Positions 1 through 6,345 are shown, counted from the first letter of the stretch. The stretch: 7,056 nt of DNA from Anaerolineae bacterium (GCA_015493675.1 WGCR01000497.1:1-7056), one strand, 5' to 3'. Notes: generated by a model not told the origin, from the letters alone. Made by a program: numbers and translations.

Positions 1-54
1 CGGCTGCCAGGTCCAGGCCCGCATCGCATCGACCCGACTCGATTTCAATTCCAT
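1..54 (-). CDS. 5' end of an unidentified gene (partial, runs off the left edge)
   Basis: On the minus strand an ATG at 54-52 opens 18 codons without a stop to the window edge, reading MELKSSRVDAMRAWTWQP. An AAGGA Shine-Dalgarno sits at 68-64, nine bases upstream of the ATG, which supports this start. The ATG lies 38 bp beyond the stop of the 69-residue membrane protein gene and points the same way, so the two could be co-transcribed. The visible part is polar to amphipathic and has no signal peptide. Too little is present to name a family. The call rests only on start codon, ribosome site and open frame; a chance short open stretch remains possible. Confidence 0.5.
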   Translation of the reverse strand, partial: MELKSSRVDAMRAWTWQP

Positions 55-92
55 TTGTTCATTTCCTTGCTTCGACGGTTTATCGAGCGACT
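55..92. other. short spacer between two leftward genes, holding a ribosome binding site
   Basis: The 38-bp gap holds the AAGGA ribosome site for the edge gene at 68-64. No hairpin followed by a T run is visible, so nothing here argues against read-through transcription from the gene at 93-302. Confidence 0.4.
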
Positions 93-302
93 TTACGAAG
101 CGACCATGGCTGTACCATTAGCTGATCCTTCTCTAAAATCGTGAATTACTGCATTTTGCTGTAGCAGCCAGGCCACCAGCAGGTAAGTCAGGCCCGAAAT
201 CATATACATGACATGGGCGCGGCGGGTGATGCCAAAAGTTTCATCGAAGGGCGTTTCTTTGGTTGCCTTCCTGGTCTGGAAAATTCCGAATTTGCCGCTC
301 AT
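93..302 (-). CDS. hypothetical 69-residue single-pass membrane protein
   Basis: A small protein of unrecognised family. Residues 1-30 are polar and mildly basic, with Lys and Arg at 11, 12, 15, 27 and 28. A hydrophobic segment at about 31-48 (VMYMISGLTYLLVAWLLQQ region) should span the membrane once, and a short polar tail ends in a TAA stop at 95-93. Start choice is well supported: GGAGGTGAT at 311-303 on the minus strand is a near-complete anti-16S match directly abutting the ATG. It follows the GH57 lipoprotein gene by 86 bp in the same direction, so a shared transcript is possible, though a stable inverted repeat lies between them. A functional link to alpha-glucan use is not shown by the sequence. 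The strong ribosome site and membrane-segment composition argue it is real. Confidence 0.7.
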   Translation of the reverse strand: MSGKFGIFQTRKATKETPFDETFGITRRAHVMYMISGLTYLLVAWLLQQNAVIHDFREGSANGTAMVAS

Positions 303-311
303 ATCACCTCC
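303..311 (-). promoter_or_regulatory. strong Shine-Dalgarno for the small membrane protein gene
   Basis: Reading leftward, GGAGGTGAT directly precedes the ATG at 302-300. It matches the 16S anti-Shine-Dalgarno tail over nine bases and decides the start of the small gene. GGAGG itself is four bases from the ATG, which is close but workable. Confidence 0.75.
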
Positions 312-331
312 GGGAGTAAGTCATGTGAGGA

Positions 332-370
332 TGGCAGGTTGGCAGGCGCAGTTCGTCCCGCCACCTGCCA
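332..370 (-). repeat. inverted repeat / hairpin between GH57 gene and small membrane gene
   Basis: TGGCAGGT at 332-339 is the perfect reverse complement of ACCTGCCA at 363-370. A second copy, TGGCAGG at 340-346, can pair with the same right arm (364-370), and GGCG at 345-348 can pair with CGCC at 359-362, so two competing stems are possible. It starts 19 bp past the GH57 stop codon. No T run follows on the minus strand, so it is not a typical intrinsic terminator. It could stabilise the mRNA 3' end or partly reduce expression of the downstream gene. Confidence 0.55.
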
Positions 371-388
371 CTTGCAAACCTGCATCTG

Positions 389-3300
389 CTATTTTACCAC
401 CATGGGCAGCTTGCCGAAAGCCTCGAGAGGCAGGGTGGAGAAGTCTTCCTGGCTGGGATCGTAGTCGCTCAGGCCCGCTTCCTGCGTGGGCTCCACGCCC
501 GCGGGCAGAGCTGCGTCGATGATGCGGGTGTGGTTCGTGTCGTCGGGCGCGCCGCCGAACACCCACTGCCCGCCCGACGGCGTCACGTCCCGCACGCGGC
601 CGCGCTTGCTGGCGTCGCCGCCCGCGCCCTCCTGGCTCAACGCTAGGGCCAGGTACGCGGCTTTGGTCGGATCGAAGTCCGGGCCGATGGCGGCCAGGGG
701 CGCGCGCACATCCACAATGCCGTTGGCCGGGTCGGTGACGATGATGCGCATCTCGCCCGGCTGCTTCACGGCCTGACCATCCTTGCACACGAACATGCCC
801 GACTCCCAGCCTTCGGCCGTGAACATGAACTCCCAGCCGAAATCATCGCTGAGTTGGGCGTTGCGGCCCTTGTACAGGCCCTTGCAGCCGGTGTTCTGGC
901 CCGGGTCCACATCGATGTAGAGATCGAATGTCTGCACCGCCAGGCCGTTGCCCGAGCCCCAGGGATTGTCCACGGGCCCGGCCACATCGAAGCGGGTGAC
1001 CAGAGCCTGGTTGTCGGGATCGACGAAAATCTTGACGTCCTCCAGATCGAAGACGCCCTTCTTGAACACTGCGTCGGTGGGATAGGTGTAGCTGCCGGGG
1101 CCGTGATCGTCGCCCGCGGGGTCGGGGATGTCGAGGATGAGGGTGAGATTGCTGAGATCGGGTGCGGTGATCTTGGCCGGGCCTTCCCGCGGGACGAGCT
1201 GCACCTCGCGATCACCCTCGGCCACGACCGCGCGCAGGCCGATGGCGTCGCCCGCCTGCACGGTCGGGAACAGCTTCCAGGGCAGGGCCAGCTCCAACGT
1301 TTTTTCGCCCAGGCCCACCTGGATGCCCTCCTGATTCTCAACCGCCTGCCAATCGCCCGCGGCAAAGGGCGTCATCAGCGTCGCCTCGCCCGTGGCCAAA
1401 TTCACCTGGGCCAGGTGCGTGGCGCCAAAGCCGATGACCGTCTTGGTCTCCTTGTCCGCGCTGGTGCGGGTGAACGCGTTGGCCGTCCCGCCGTTGGGAA
1501 AGCCCAGGTAGATGTCCACGACGCCGTTCTCGCCCAGGGTGGTCCATGCCTCGCGCGCATCCAGCCGCAGGTAGAGATTGCTCTTGTCGAAGCCGTAGTA
1601 GAGTGCGGTGACGATGTCGTCGGAGCGGGCCTGAGAGCCGCCCGCGACCACGAAGCGCCCGGCCTGGGCCCAGGCCTCCTCGGGCTGTCCGTCGATGGTC
1701 GGCGCGATGAGGTCTTTGGGGGTTTGCTCCGCCTGTGCGGGTTTGGCGCTGACGATGGGAACCTGCAAGAAATCGGGAACGGGCGCATCCAGGGCCTTGT
1801 ACACCTCCATCAGCAGCGAGCGATAAGCCAGATCGAAGTAGGCGTCGTCACCGCTGTCCTGATCCTGACCATACCACCAGAACCAGTCGGAGCCCTCGGC
1901 CGCGTACATGAATTCCAGGGCCTTGTTCAGGGCTTCCTCGCTGGGCGCTTTCTTGCGATGATAGAGATCGTAGTCGGCCAGGAAACTGCGCACATCCCGC
2001 AGATAATTCCAGGCTTTCAGCTCCTCATCCTCGCCGATCCAGGTGCCGAAATCGGAAGAGAACCAGCTCCCCGCCCACAGGTTGTCCAGCGAGCGCTGGT
2101 CGGGGAACATCTGCAAATACTCGTCGCCGGTGACCATTTTGATGTCATCCGCGTCGTTGAGCGCGGTGTAGAGGGCGTTCAGGAAATCCTTGCCGTCGTT
2201 GGGATAATTTTCCCACGCGTTTTCGCCATCGAGGATGACGGAGACCACGTGCGGGCCTTCCGCGCCCTGCTCATCCAGCCGGGCCTTGATGCGATGCAGG
2301 CTGTCCATGAAATCTTTGGCCGCGGCCTGGGGCGACATGCCGCTGTAATTGAAGCCGATTTTGTCGGAAAGCACGCGGTCGCGGAAGAAGACCGCCACTT
2401 TTTCGCCCTTTTTGCCGGTGACGATGTAGGGGCGATAGAGCGCGTCCGCGTCCTCCACCACATCGTGCGCGCCCCGCACGAAGTTCGTCATCCCCAGCGA
2501 GGGGGCCAGCACGTCCTCGCCCGTGGCCATCCACTGGAAGCCGTTGCGGCCCACGATGCCGACGATGGCCTGGGAGACCGCGCCCTCCGAGGGCCACAGG
2601 CCCGTGGGCTCGCGGCCGAAGTGATCTTCATAGACCTGGCGGGCGCGTTTGAGTTGGGCGATGTCGTCGTTGGGGTAGGCGAAATGGGGGTCGGGGACTT
2701 TGGCCTCGGGGTCGCCGATGAGAGCCTGATTGGTGTCGAAGATCAGGGGCAGGATGGGATGGTTCAGCGGCGTCGTGATGACCTCGATGCGGCCTTCATC
2801 CTGCAATTGCTTGTGCAGGGGCAGCACCGCATCCACGATGCGCTGGATTTCATCGAAGAGGATGGCCTTGTCGGCCTCGTCGTAGTTTCGGCCTTTCTCC
2901 ACCAGGGATTTCAGCGGCTCCTGGGCCAGGAAGTCGGGGTCGATCCACGCCAGATTCCACAGCACTTGCAAGTCGAGGATGTCCTGATCGCTGAATTTCG
3001 CAAGGGCCGCGTCAATGCTGTCGGGATCGGCGTTGCTGCCCCGTTTGTTCAGCAACTCTTTGTAGCGAGGGAAGCGAGGGATGACGTGCTGCCAGTTGGC
3101 GTCGAAAAAGCGGGTAAGGATGAAGCGCTTCTCGTCATCGCTGAGCTGATCCACGGGCTTTTCGCCCAGCACCCAGTAGATGTCCTTCGTTCCGTTGCTG
3201 ATGGCGTCAAGCTGCTCGATGAGCACGGGCGTGAGGTTGATGGTGAATTTGACGTTGGGATAGTTCTGTATCATGGCCGCCATGTCGTAGTAGTCTTTGG

Positions 3301-3598
3301 TGGCGTGGGCCCGCACCCAGGGCCGGGTGACAACGCCCGTCTCCGGATCGACGTAGTAGCGGGGCTGGTGCTGGTGCCAGATGAGGTTGAGGTAGAGGGG
3401 CTGCTCAGCGCTCGCGAGCGGCTGCGTGGGCGCGACCGTGGGCGCGCTGGTGGGCGGAGCCTGGGTGGGCGTCGCCGGCGCGGCCGTGGGGTGCTCAGGC
3501 GCAGATGTCGGCGCGGGCGTGGCCGCGGGCGACTGGCAGGCCGCCAGCAGCAGGATAAAGAACGCAAGGAAAATGAGCCGTTTCACTGGATGTTGCAT
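389..3598 (-). CDS. cell-surface lipoprotein GH57 amylopullulanase-type alpha-glucanase
   Basis: This 1069-residue enzyme should hydrolyse alpha-1,4 and possibly alpha-1,6 bonds in starch, glycogen or pullulan outside the cell. Residues 1-21 form a lipoprotein signal (hydrophobic core, then LLAAC with Cys21), and 22-65 are a Pro/Thr/Ala linker. The GH57 domain spans about 66-605. Visible conserved regions are HQHQP (75-79), GLWPSEGAV (333-341), WMATGEDVL (356-364), VILDGENAW (454-462) and SDWFWWYGQD (570-579). By comparison with archaeal amylopullulanases, Glu361 is the likely nucleophile and Asp457 the likely acid/base. A beta-sandwich CBM9/DOMON-like module is inferred at about 625-805. A glucodextranase C-terminal DOMON-like domain follows at about 820-1040, with the DPAGDDHGPG signature at 826-835. 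A GAGGT ribosome site (3610-3606) lies 7 bp before the ATG. It is divergent from the maltodextrin-type importer, which fits joint use. Exact substrate and bond specificity cannot be read from sequence. Confidence 0.93.
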   Translation of the reverse strand: MQHPVKRLIFLAFFILLLAACQSPAATPAPTSAPEHPTAAPATPTQAPPTSAPTVAPTQPLASAEQPLYLNLIWHQHQPRYYVDPETGVVTRPWVRAHATKDYYDMAAMIQNYPNVKFTINLTPVLIEQLDAISNGTKDIYWVLGEKPVDQLSDDEKRFILTRFFDANWQHVIPRFPRYKELLNKRGSNADPDSIDAALAKFSDQDILDLQVLWNLAWIDPDFLAQEPLKSLVEKGRNYDEADKAILFDEIQRIVDAVLPLHKQLQDEGRIEVITTPLNHPILPLIFDTNQALIGDPEAKVPDPHFAYPNDDIAQLKRARQVYEDHFGREPTGLWPSEGAVSQAIVGIVGRNGFQWMATGEDVLAPSLGMTNFVRGAHDVVEDADALYRPYIVTGKKGEKVAVFFRDRVLSDKIGFNYSGMSPQAAAKDFMDSLHRIKARLDEQGAEGPHVVSVILDGENAWENYPNDGKDFLNALYTALNDADDIKMVTGDEYLQMFPDQRSLDNLWAGSWFSSDFGTWIGEDEELKAWNYLRDVRSFLADYDLYHRKKAPSEEALNKALEFMYAAEGSDWFWWYGQDQDSGDDAYFDLAYRSLLMEVYKALDAPVPDFLQVPIVSAKPAQAEQTPKDLIAPTIDGQPEEAWAQAGRFVVAGGSQARSDDIVTALYYGFDKSNLYLRLDAREAWTTLGENGVVDIYLGFPNGGTANAFTRTSADKETKTVIGFGATHLAQVNLATGEATLMTPFAAGDWQAVENQEGIQVGLGEKTLELALPWKLFPTVQAGDAIGLRAVVAEGDREVQLVPREGPAKITAPDLSNLTLILDIPDPAGDDHGPGSYTYPTDAVFKKGVFDLEDVKIFVDPDNQALVTRFDVAGPVDNPWGSGNGLAVQTFDLYIDVDPGQNTGCKGLYKGRNAQLSDDFGWEFMFTAEGWESGMFVCKDGQAVKQPGEMRIIVTDPANGIVDVRAPLAAIGPDFDPTKAAYLALALSQEGAGGDASKRGRVRDVTPSGGQWVFGGAPDDTNHTRIIDAALPAGVEPTQEAGLSDYDPSQEDFSTLPLEAFGKLPMVVK

Positions 3599-3605
3599 GG
3601 TGTAA

Positions 3606-3610
3606 ACCTC
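3606..3610 (-). promoter_or_regulatory. ribosome binding site of the GH57 gene
   Basis: GAGGT on the minus strand, seven bases before the ATG at 3598-3596. It fixes the start that gives a complete lipoprotein signal peptide. Confidence 0.65.
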
Positions 3611-3645
3611 GTGGGCGGAAGATTTCGTGTAAAAAGGTGATCTGT

Positions 3646-3675
3646 ATCATAGCAATCGAAAGTAAGTTTGGGCAA
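3646..3675 (-). promoter_or_regulatory. putative promoter of the GH57 gene
   Basis: On the minus strand, TTGCCC (3675-3670, 4 of 6 matches to the -35 consensus) is followed by an 18-bp spacer and TATGAT (3651-3646, 5 of 6 to the -10 consensus). Transcription would start near 3639, giving a leader of about 40 nt that carries the GAGGT ribosome site. The -35 hexamer lies inside an inverted repeat (3665-3678), suggesting regulator control. Prediction by eye only. Confidence 0.5.
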
Positions 3676-3678
3676 ACT
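3665..3678. promoter_or_regulatory. inverted repeat over the GH57 -35 box (candidate operator)
   Basis: AGTTTG-GG-CAAACT is a perfect inverted repeat with 6-bp arms and a 2-bp centre. It covers the predicted -35 box of the leftward GH57 promoter, so a bound protein would block RNA polymerase there. The regulator family is not identifiable, and no regulator gene is in the window. Confidence 0.4.
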
Positions 3679-3692
3679 GATTTCGAATGTAT

Positions 3693-3721
3693 TTGACACA
3701 ACGCGTTAATTGCAGTAGCAT
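3693..3721 (+). promoter_or_regulatory. putative promoter of the malF-malG(-malE) genes
   Basis: A perfect -35 box TTGACA (3693-3698) is followed by a 17-bp spacer and TAGCAT (3716-3721), 4 of 6 matches to the -10 consensus. The predicted start is near 3728, leaving a leader of about 65 nt before the malF ATG. An AACGCGTT palindrome sits in the spacer and a second inverted repeat covers the predicted start point, so repression by a bound protein is plausible. Confidence 0.6.
3700..3707. promoter_or_regulatory. AACGCGTT palindrome in the malF promoter spacer
   Basis: An 8-bp perfect palindrome with a CG centre lies between the -35 and -10 boxes. LacI-family sugar regulators bind CG-centred palindromes, but usually 14 bp or longer; here the symmetry does not extend further, so the assignment is weak. 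Confidence 0.3.
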
Positions 3722-3725
3722 AAAT

Positions 3726-3741
3726 TGTCTGATCCCAGACA
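3726..3741. promoter_or_regulatory. inverted repeat at the predicted malF transcription start (candidate operator)
   Basis: TGTCTG-ATCC-CAGACA has perfect 6-bp arms around a 4-bp centre. It begins 4 bp after the predicted -10 box and covers the expected +1, a classic repressor position. It differs in sequence from the inverted repeat at the GH57 promoter. Confidence 0.45.
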
Positions 3742-3792
3742 CTTGATGGAATCGTTTGACGCCGATGTCAATCTCTCTCCGGGTGAAGCAAA

Positions 3793-5127
3793 ATGTCTTT
3801 GACCCTTGAACATGTCTTAACATCCCTCGCTCAAGTCAGCGGCTTTGTGTTGGCGGTGATTCTTGGCATCATTGTGCTGGAGCTGTTGCTGTGGGTGATG
3901 CTCTATCGCCGTCCGCGCAATACCCTTTCCCGGGTGGTTATTCTTGTTATCGATCTCTGGTTTTTGCTGGGCGTGGGGTTCTATGTCTTTTTCTATGAGG
4001 TGATCGGCTTCGGAACGGATATCGTTGTGGCTTTCAACAAGCTGCTCAATCTGCCCGGCGATCTGCTTTACGCCTGGACGGGGTTGGATATCATTCCGCT
4101 GATTCATCTGGACAAACTGCCCTGGCCCTGGCTGTGGATTCTGGCGATTTTTGTAGTGGCATGGGCGGTGCTGTACGTGCTGAGCAAACCCAAGCCCGTG
4201 CGCAATGAGATGGCTTATCTGCTGGTGGCTCCGGCCGTGGTGGGCATCCTCGCCCTGTTCATCTATCCTTTCCTGTTCGAAATCCGGCTCTCCTTCGCCA
4301 ATCTCGTCCTCACCACCTTCAAGGATTATCGCCAGCACGACGCCCTGACCTTGTTCAGCACCTACGGCGTGAGCCTGGCGTATGGCGTCAAGAATTACAA
4401 GGGCGTGTTTACGGGCTCTGTGGCCAAGAGCGCCACCTTCTGGCAGGTGTTGGGCTGGAATGTGGTGTGGACGGTGGTGAATGTGACGCTGCATGTGACT
4501 GTAGGTATGGCCCTGGCCCTGCTGATGAATCGCAAATTGCGGCTAAGGGGCCTCTATCGCACCTTGCTGATCATCCCCTGGGCCATCCCCCAGGTGATTG
4601 CGGCCATGGCCTGGAAGCAGGAGTTCAACTTCCATTATGGATTCATAAACAATGTGCTGGAGCTGCTGGGGTTCCAGGCTATCAACTGGCTGCAAGACCC
4701 CTTCCACGCCCGCCTGGCCGTGATCATTGTCAATGTGTGGTTGGGCATTCCCTTCATGATGGTCATCATCCTGGGCGGCCTGCAAAGCATCGACAAGGCG
4801 CTTTACGAGGCCGCGGAGATCGATGGCGCTGGCGCATTCGCCCAATTCCGCAACGTGACCTGGCCCTCCCTGAAGCCCGTCATCACCCCCGCGGTGATTT
4901 TGGGCACGGTGTGGACCTTCAACATGTTCAACGTCATCTGGCTGGTGACCCAGGGCGGGCCGCAGGAAAAAACCGACCTGCTGGTCACCTCCCTCTACAA
5001 ATCCTTCGTCAATTTCTACCGCTATTCCCATGCCGCGGCCTTTGGCATGGTCATCTTCCTCATGCTCCTCAGCTTCACCGTGGTCTATCTCAAAGTCACG
5101 GGCGGCCTGAAGAGCATTTACGAGTAG
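3793..5127 (+). CDS. malF: MalF-like carbohydrate ABC transporter permease
   Basis: Inner-membrane channel subunit of a type I sugar importer, probably for maltose/maltodextrin given its GH57 neighbour. The 444-residue protein has a permease core from about residue 136. The core includes NYKGVF (201-206), typical of MalF-type subunits, and the EAA loop that docks the ATPase (EAAEIDGAGAF at 339-349, ending at Pro358). About nine hydrophobic segments are visible, near 15-37, 47-68, 112-131, 140-160, 217-244, 258-275, 306-328, 365-387 and 413-435. Usual single-core MalF-type permeases are around 300 residues; here about 135 extra N-terminal residues add three membrane segments. GGGTGA at 3781-3786 is the likely ribosome site, six bases before the ATG. 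The gene lies in the same frame as malG downstream, separated by one in-frame TAG. Substrate is inferred from context only. Confidence 0.92.
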   Translation: MSLTLEHVLTSLAQVSGFVLAVILGIIVLELLLWVMLYRRPRNTLSRVVILVIDLWFLLGVGFYVFFYEVIGFGTDIVVAFNKLLNLPGDLLYAWTGLDIIPLIHLDKLPWPWLWILAIFVVAWAVLYVLSKPKPVRNEMAYLLVAPAVVGILALFIYPFLFEIRLSFANLVLTTFKDYRQHDALTLFSTYGVSLAYGVKNYKGVFTGSVAKSATFWQVLGWNVVWTVVNVTLHVTVGMALALLMNRKLRLRGLYRTLLIIPWAIPQVIAAMAWKQEFNFHYGFINNVLELLGFQAINWLQDPFHARLAVIIVNVWLGIPFMMVIILGGLQSIDKALYEAAEIDGAGAFAQFRNVTWPSLKPVITPAVILGTVWTFNMFNVIWLVTQGGPQEKTDLLVTSLYKSFVNFYRYSHAAAFGMVIFLMLLSFTVVYLKVTGGLKSIYE

Positions 5128-5136
5128 ACCGATAAA

Positions 5137-5222
5137 GTTCACAGTCACAGTCACAGTCACAGTCACTGCTTACTGCTTACTGTTCACTGCTTACTGTTCA
5201 CTGTTCACTGCTTACTGATCAC
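5137..5222 (+). repeat. hexamer/heptamer minisatellite filling the malF-malG gap
   Basis: After GTTCAC (5137-5142) come four perfect AGTCAC hexamers (5143-5166), then eight contiguous heptamers (5167-5222). With A = TGCTTAC and B = TGTTCAC the heptamer order is A A B A B B A, then a final TGATCAC. All units end in (T/C)AC or CAC, so the 6-mer and 7-mer blocks look related by gain or loss of a base. The array occupies most of the 108-bp intergenic space and contains no stop codon in the frame of the flanking genes. It resembles in style the short tandem heptanucleotide repeats known from cyanobacterial genomes, but the sequences differ. It is likely hypervariable in copy number. Confidence 0.95.
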
Positions 5223-5235
5223 CAAATCCCCGTCA

Positions 5236-6345
5236 TTGCTACGAAAACGACGCATTGCCATGCAGACGCATCATCGCTCCAAATGGGAGCTTCTCCCCAT
5301 CCCCGTCGTGCCCCTGATAGCCATCTACTTCCTGCAGCGCGGGATCATCACCCAGGTGAATGCGCTGACCGCGCTGGGCGCGTTCTTCGCTTTTCTCACC
5401 GCGTTATTCATCGTGCGGGAATTCGCGCTACGCGCGCCCCGGCAGGGCGATGGCCTTTTGCAGAAGGTGCAGCCCTTCTTCCTGCCCCGCGGCCGGGAGG
5501 ATAGCCAGTTCAAGCGTTTTCTCATCCACCTGGCGCTGATCACGGCCAGCATCATCGCCCTGTATCCAGCCCTGCGAGTCTTTTCCGTCAGCCTGCGCCC
5601 GGGCAATCAGCTCGTCTCCACCGATCTCCGCATCATCCCCGAAGGCGCCACCTTCGAGCACTATCGCGAGGTCATGTTTGGCGACCCCGAGACCGGCAAG
5701 AAGGGCGACTTCTTCCTGTGGGTGTGGAACAGCGGCATCATCACCATCTCCACCGCATTCATCGGCGTGATCATCGCCGGACTGGCCGGCTATGCGTTCA
5801 GCCGATTCAACTTTCGCGGGCGCAAGGCGGGCATGGTCTTCTTCCTCACCACGCAGATGATCCCGGCCGGGATGTTGCTGCTGCCCCTGTGGCTGATGCT
5901 GGCCAATCTCAAGCTCACCGACACCTACCTGGGCATGATCATCGCATACAGCGTCTCCTCGGTGCCGTTCAGCATCTGGATTCTGAAAGGCTATTACGAC
6001 ACGATTCCCTTCGATCTGGAGGAGGCGGCGATGATTGACGGGGCCAGCCAGTTGGGCGCGTTCTGGCGCATTCTCATTCCTCTCTCCATCCCTGCGCTGG
6101 TCATCGTCTTCCTGTTCAATTTCATGGCCGCGTGGAGCGAGTACATGGTGGCCAATGTCATCATCAAGAGCCCGCAGATGCGCACCTGGCCCCTGGGCCT
6201 GAACGATTTCGCCGGGGCCTTCCAAACGTCGTTCGGGCGTTTCGCGGCCACATCCATCCTGGTGGCCGTGCCTGTGATGATTTTGTTCCTCTACTCCGCC
6301 AAATGGCTGATCGGCGGTCTCACGCTGGGCAGCGTCAAGGGCTGA
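5236..6345 (+). CDS. malG: MalG-like carbohydrate ABC transporter permease
   Basis: Second channel subunit, pairing with the MalF-like protein. Counted from the TTG at 5236 it is 369 residues; from the ATG at 5260 it is 361. Neither start has a clear Shine-Dalgarno, and the upstream DNA is a tandem repeat, so the start is uncertain. The permease core starts at about residue 94 and carries the EAA loop (LEEAAMIDGASQLGAF at 261-276, reaching Pro282) and the family-typical C-terminus GGLTLGSVKG. Six core membrane segments are visible, near 96-118, 164-190, 200-222, 231-250, 285-305 and 339-358. MalG-type permeases are usually about 280-300 residues; the extra 90 or so N-terminal residues add two hydrophobic segments (about 19-35 and 43-62) and an Arg-rich link. 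The C-terminal half matches the family closely, so the class is secure while the transported sugar is inferred. Confidence 0.92.
   Translation: MLRKRRIAMQTHHRSKWELLPIPVVPLIAIYFLQRGIITQVNALTALGAFFAFLTALFIVREFALRAPRQGDGLLQKVQPFFLPRGREDSQFKRFLIHLALITASIIALYPALRVFSVSLRPGNQLVSTDLRIIPEGATFEHYREVMFGDPETGKKGDFFLWVWNSGIITISTAFIGVIIAGLAGYAFSRFNFRGRKAGMVFFLTTQMIPAGMLLLPLWLMLANLKLTDTYLGMIIAYSVSSVPFSIWILKGYYDTIPFDLEEAAMIDGASQLGAFWRILIPLSIPALVIVFLFNFMAAWSEYMVANVIIKSPQMRTWPLGLNDFAGAFQTSFGRFAATSILVAVPVMILFLYSAKWLIGGLTLGSVKG

Noticed and set aside
332..370. Rho-independent terminator for the GH57 gene
   Set aside because: The inverted repeat is good, but no T run follows on the minus strand and the next ribosome site comes shortly after.
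208..522. Small plus-strand frames over the left-hand genes
   Set aside because: They overlap the minus-strand 69-residue gene and the GH57 3' end, lack ribosome sites and have low-complexity shadow composition.
854..3640. Very long (928-codon) open frame on the plus strand opposite the GH57 gene
   Set aside because: It is in exact antisense register with the GH57 codons, so it stays open simply because the gene avoids TTA, CTA and TCA codons. Its product has no recognisable domain, while the opposite strand encodes a complete GH57 lipoprotein.
3817..4494. 225-codon minus-strand frame inside malF, rich in His and Gln
   Set aside because: It is in exact antisense register with malF, whose family membership is certain; the composition is that of a mirrored hydrophobic protein.
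5137..5222. CRISPR-like array
   Set aside because: Units are only 6-7 bp, contiguous, and have no spacers; this is a minisatellite.
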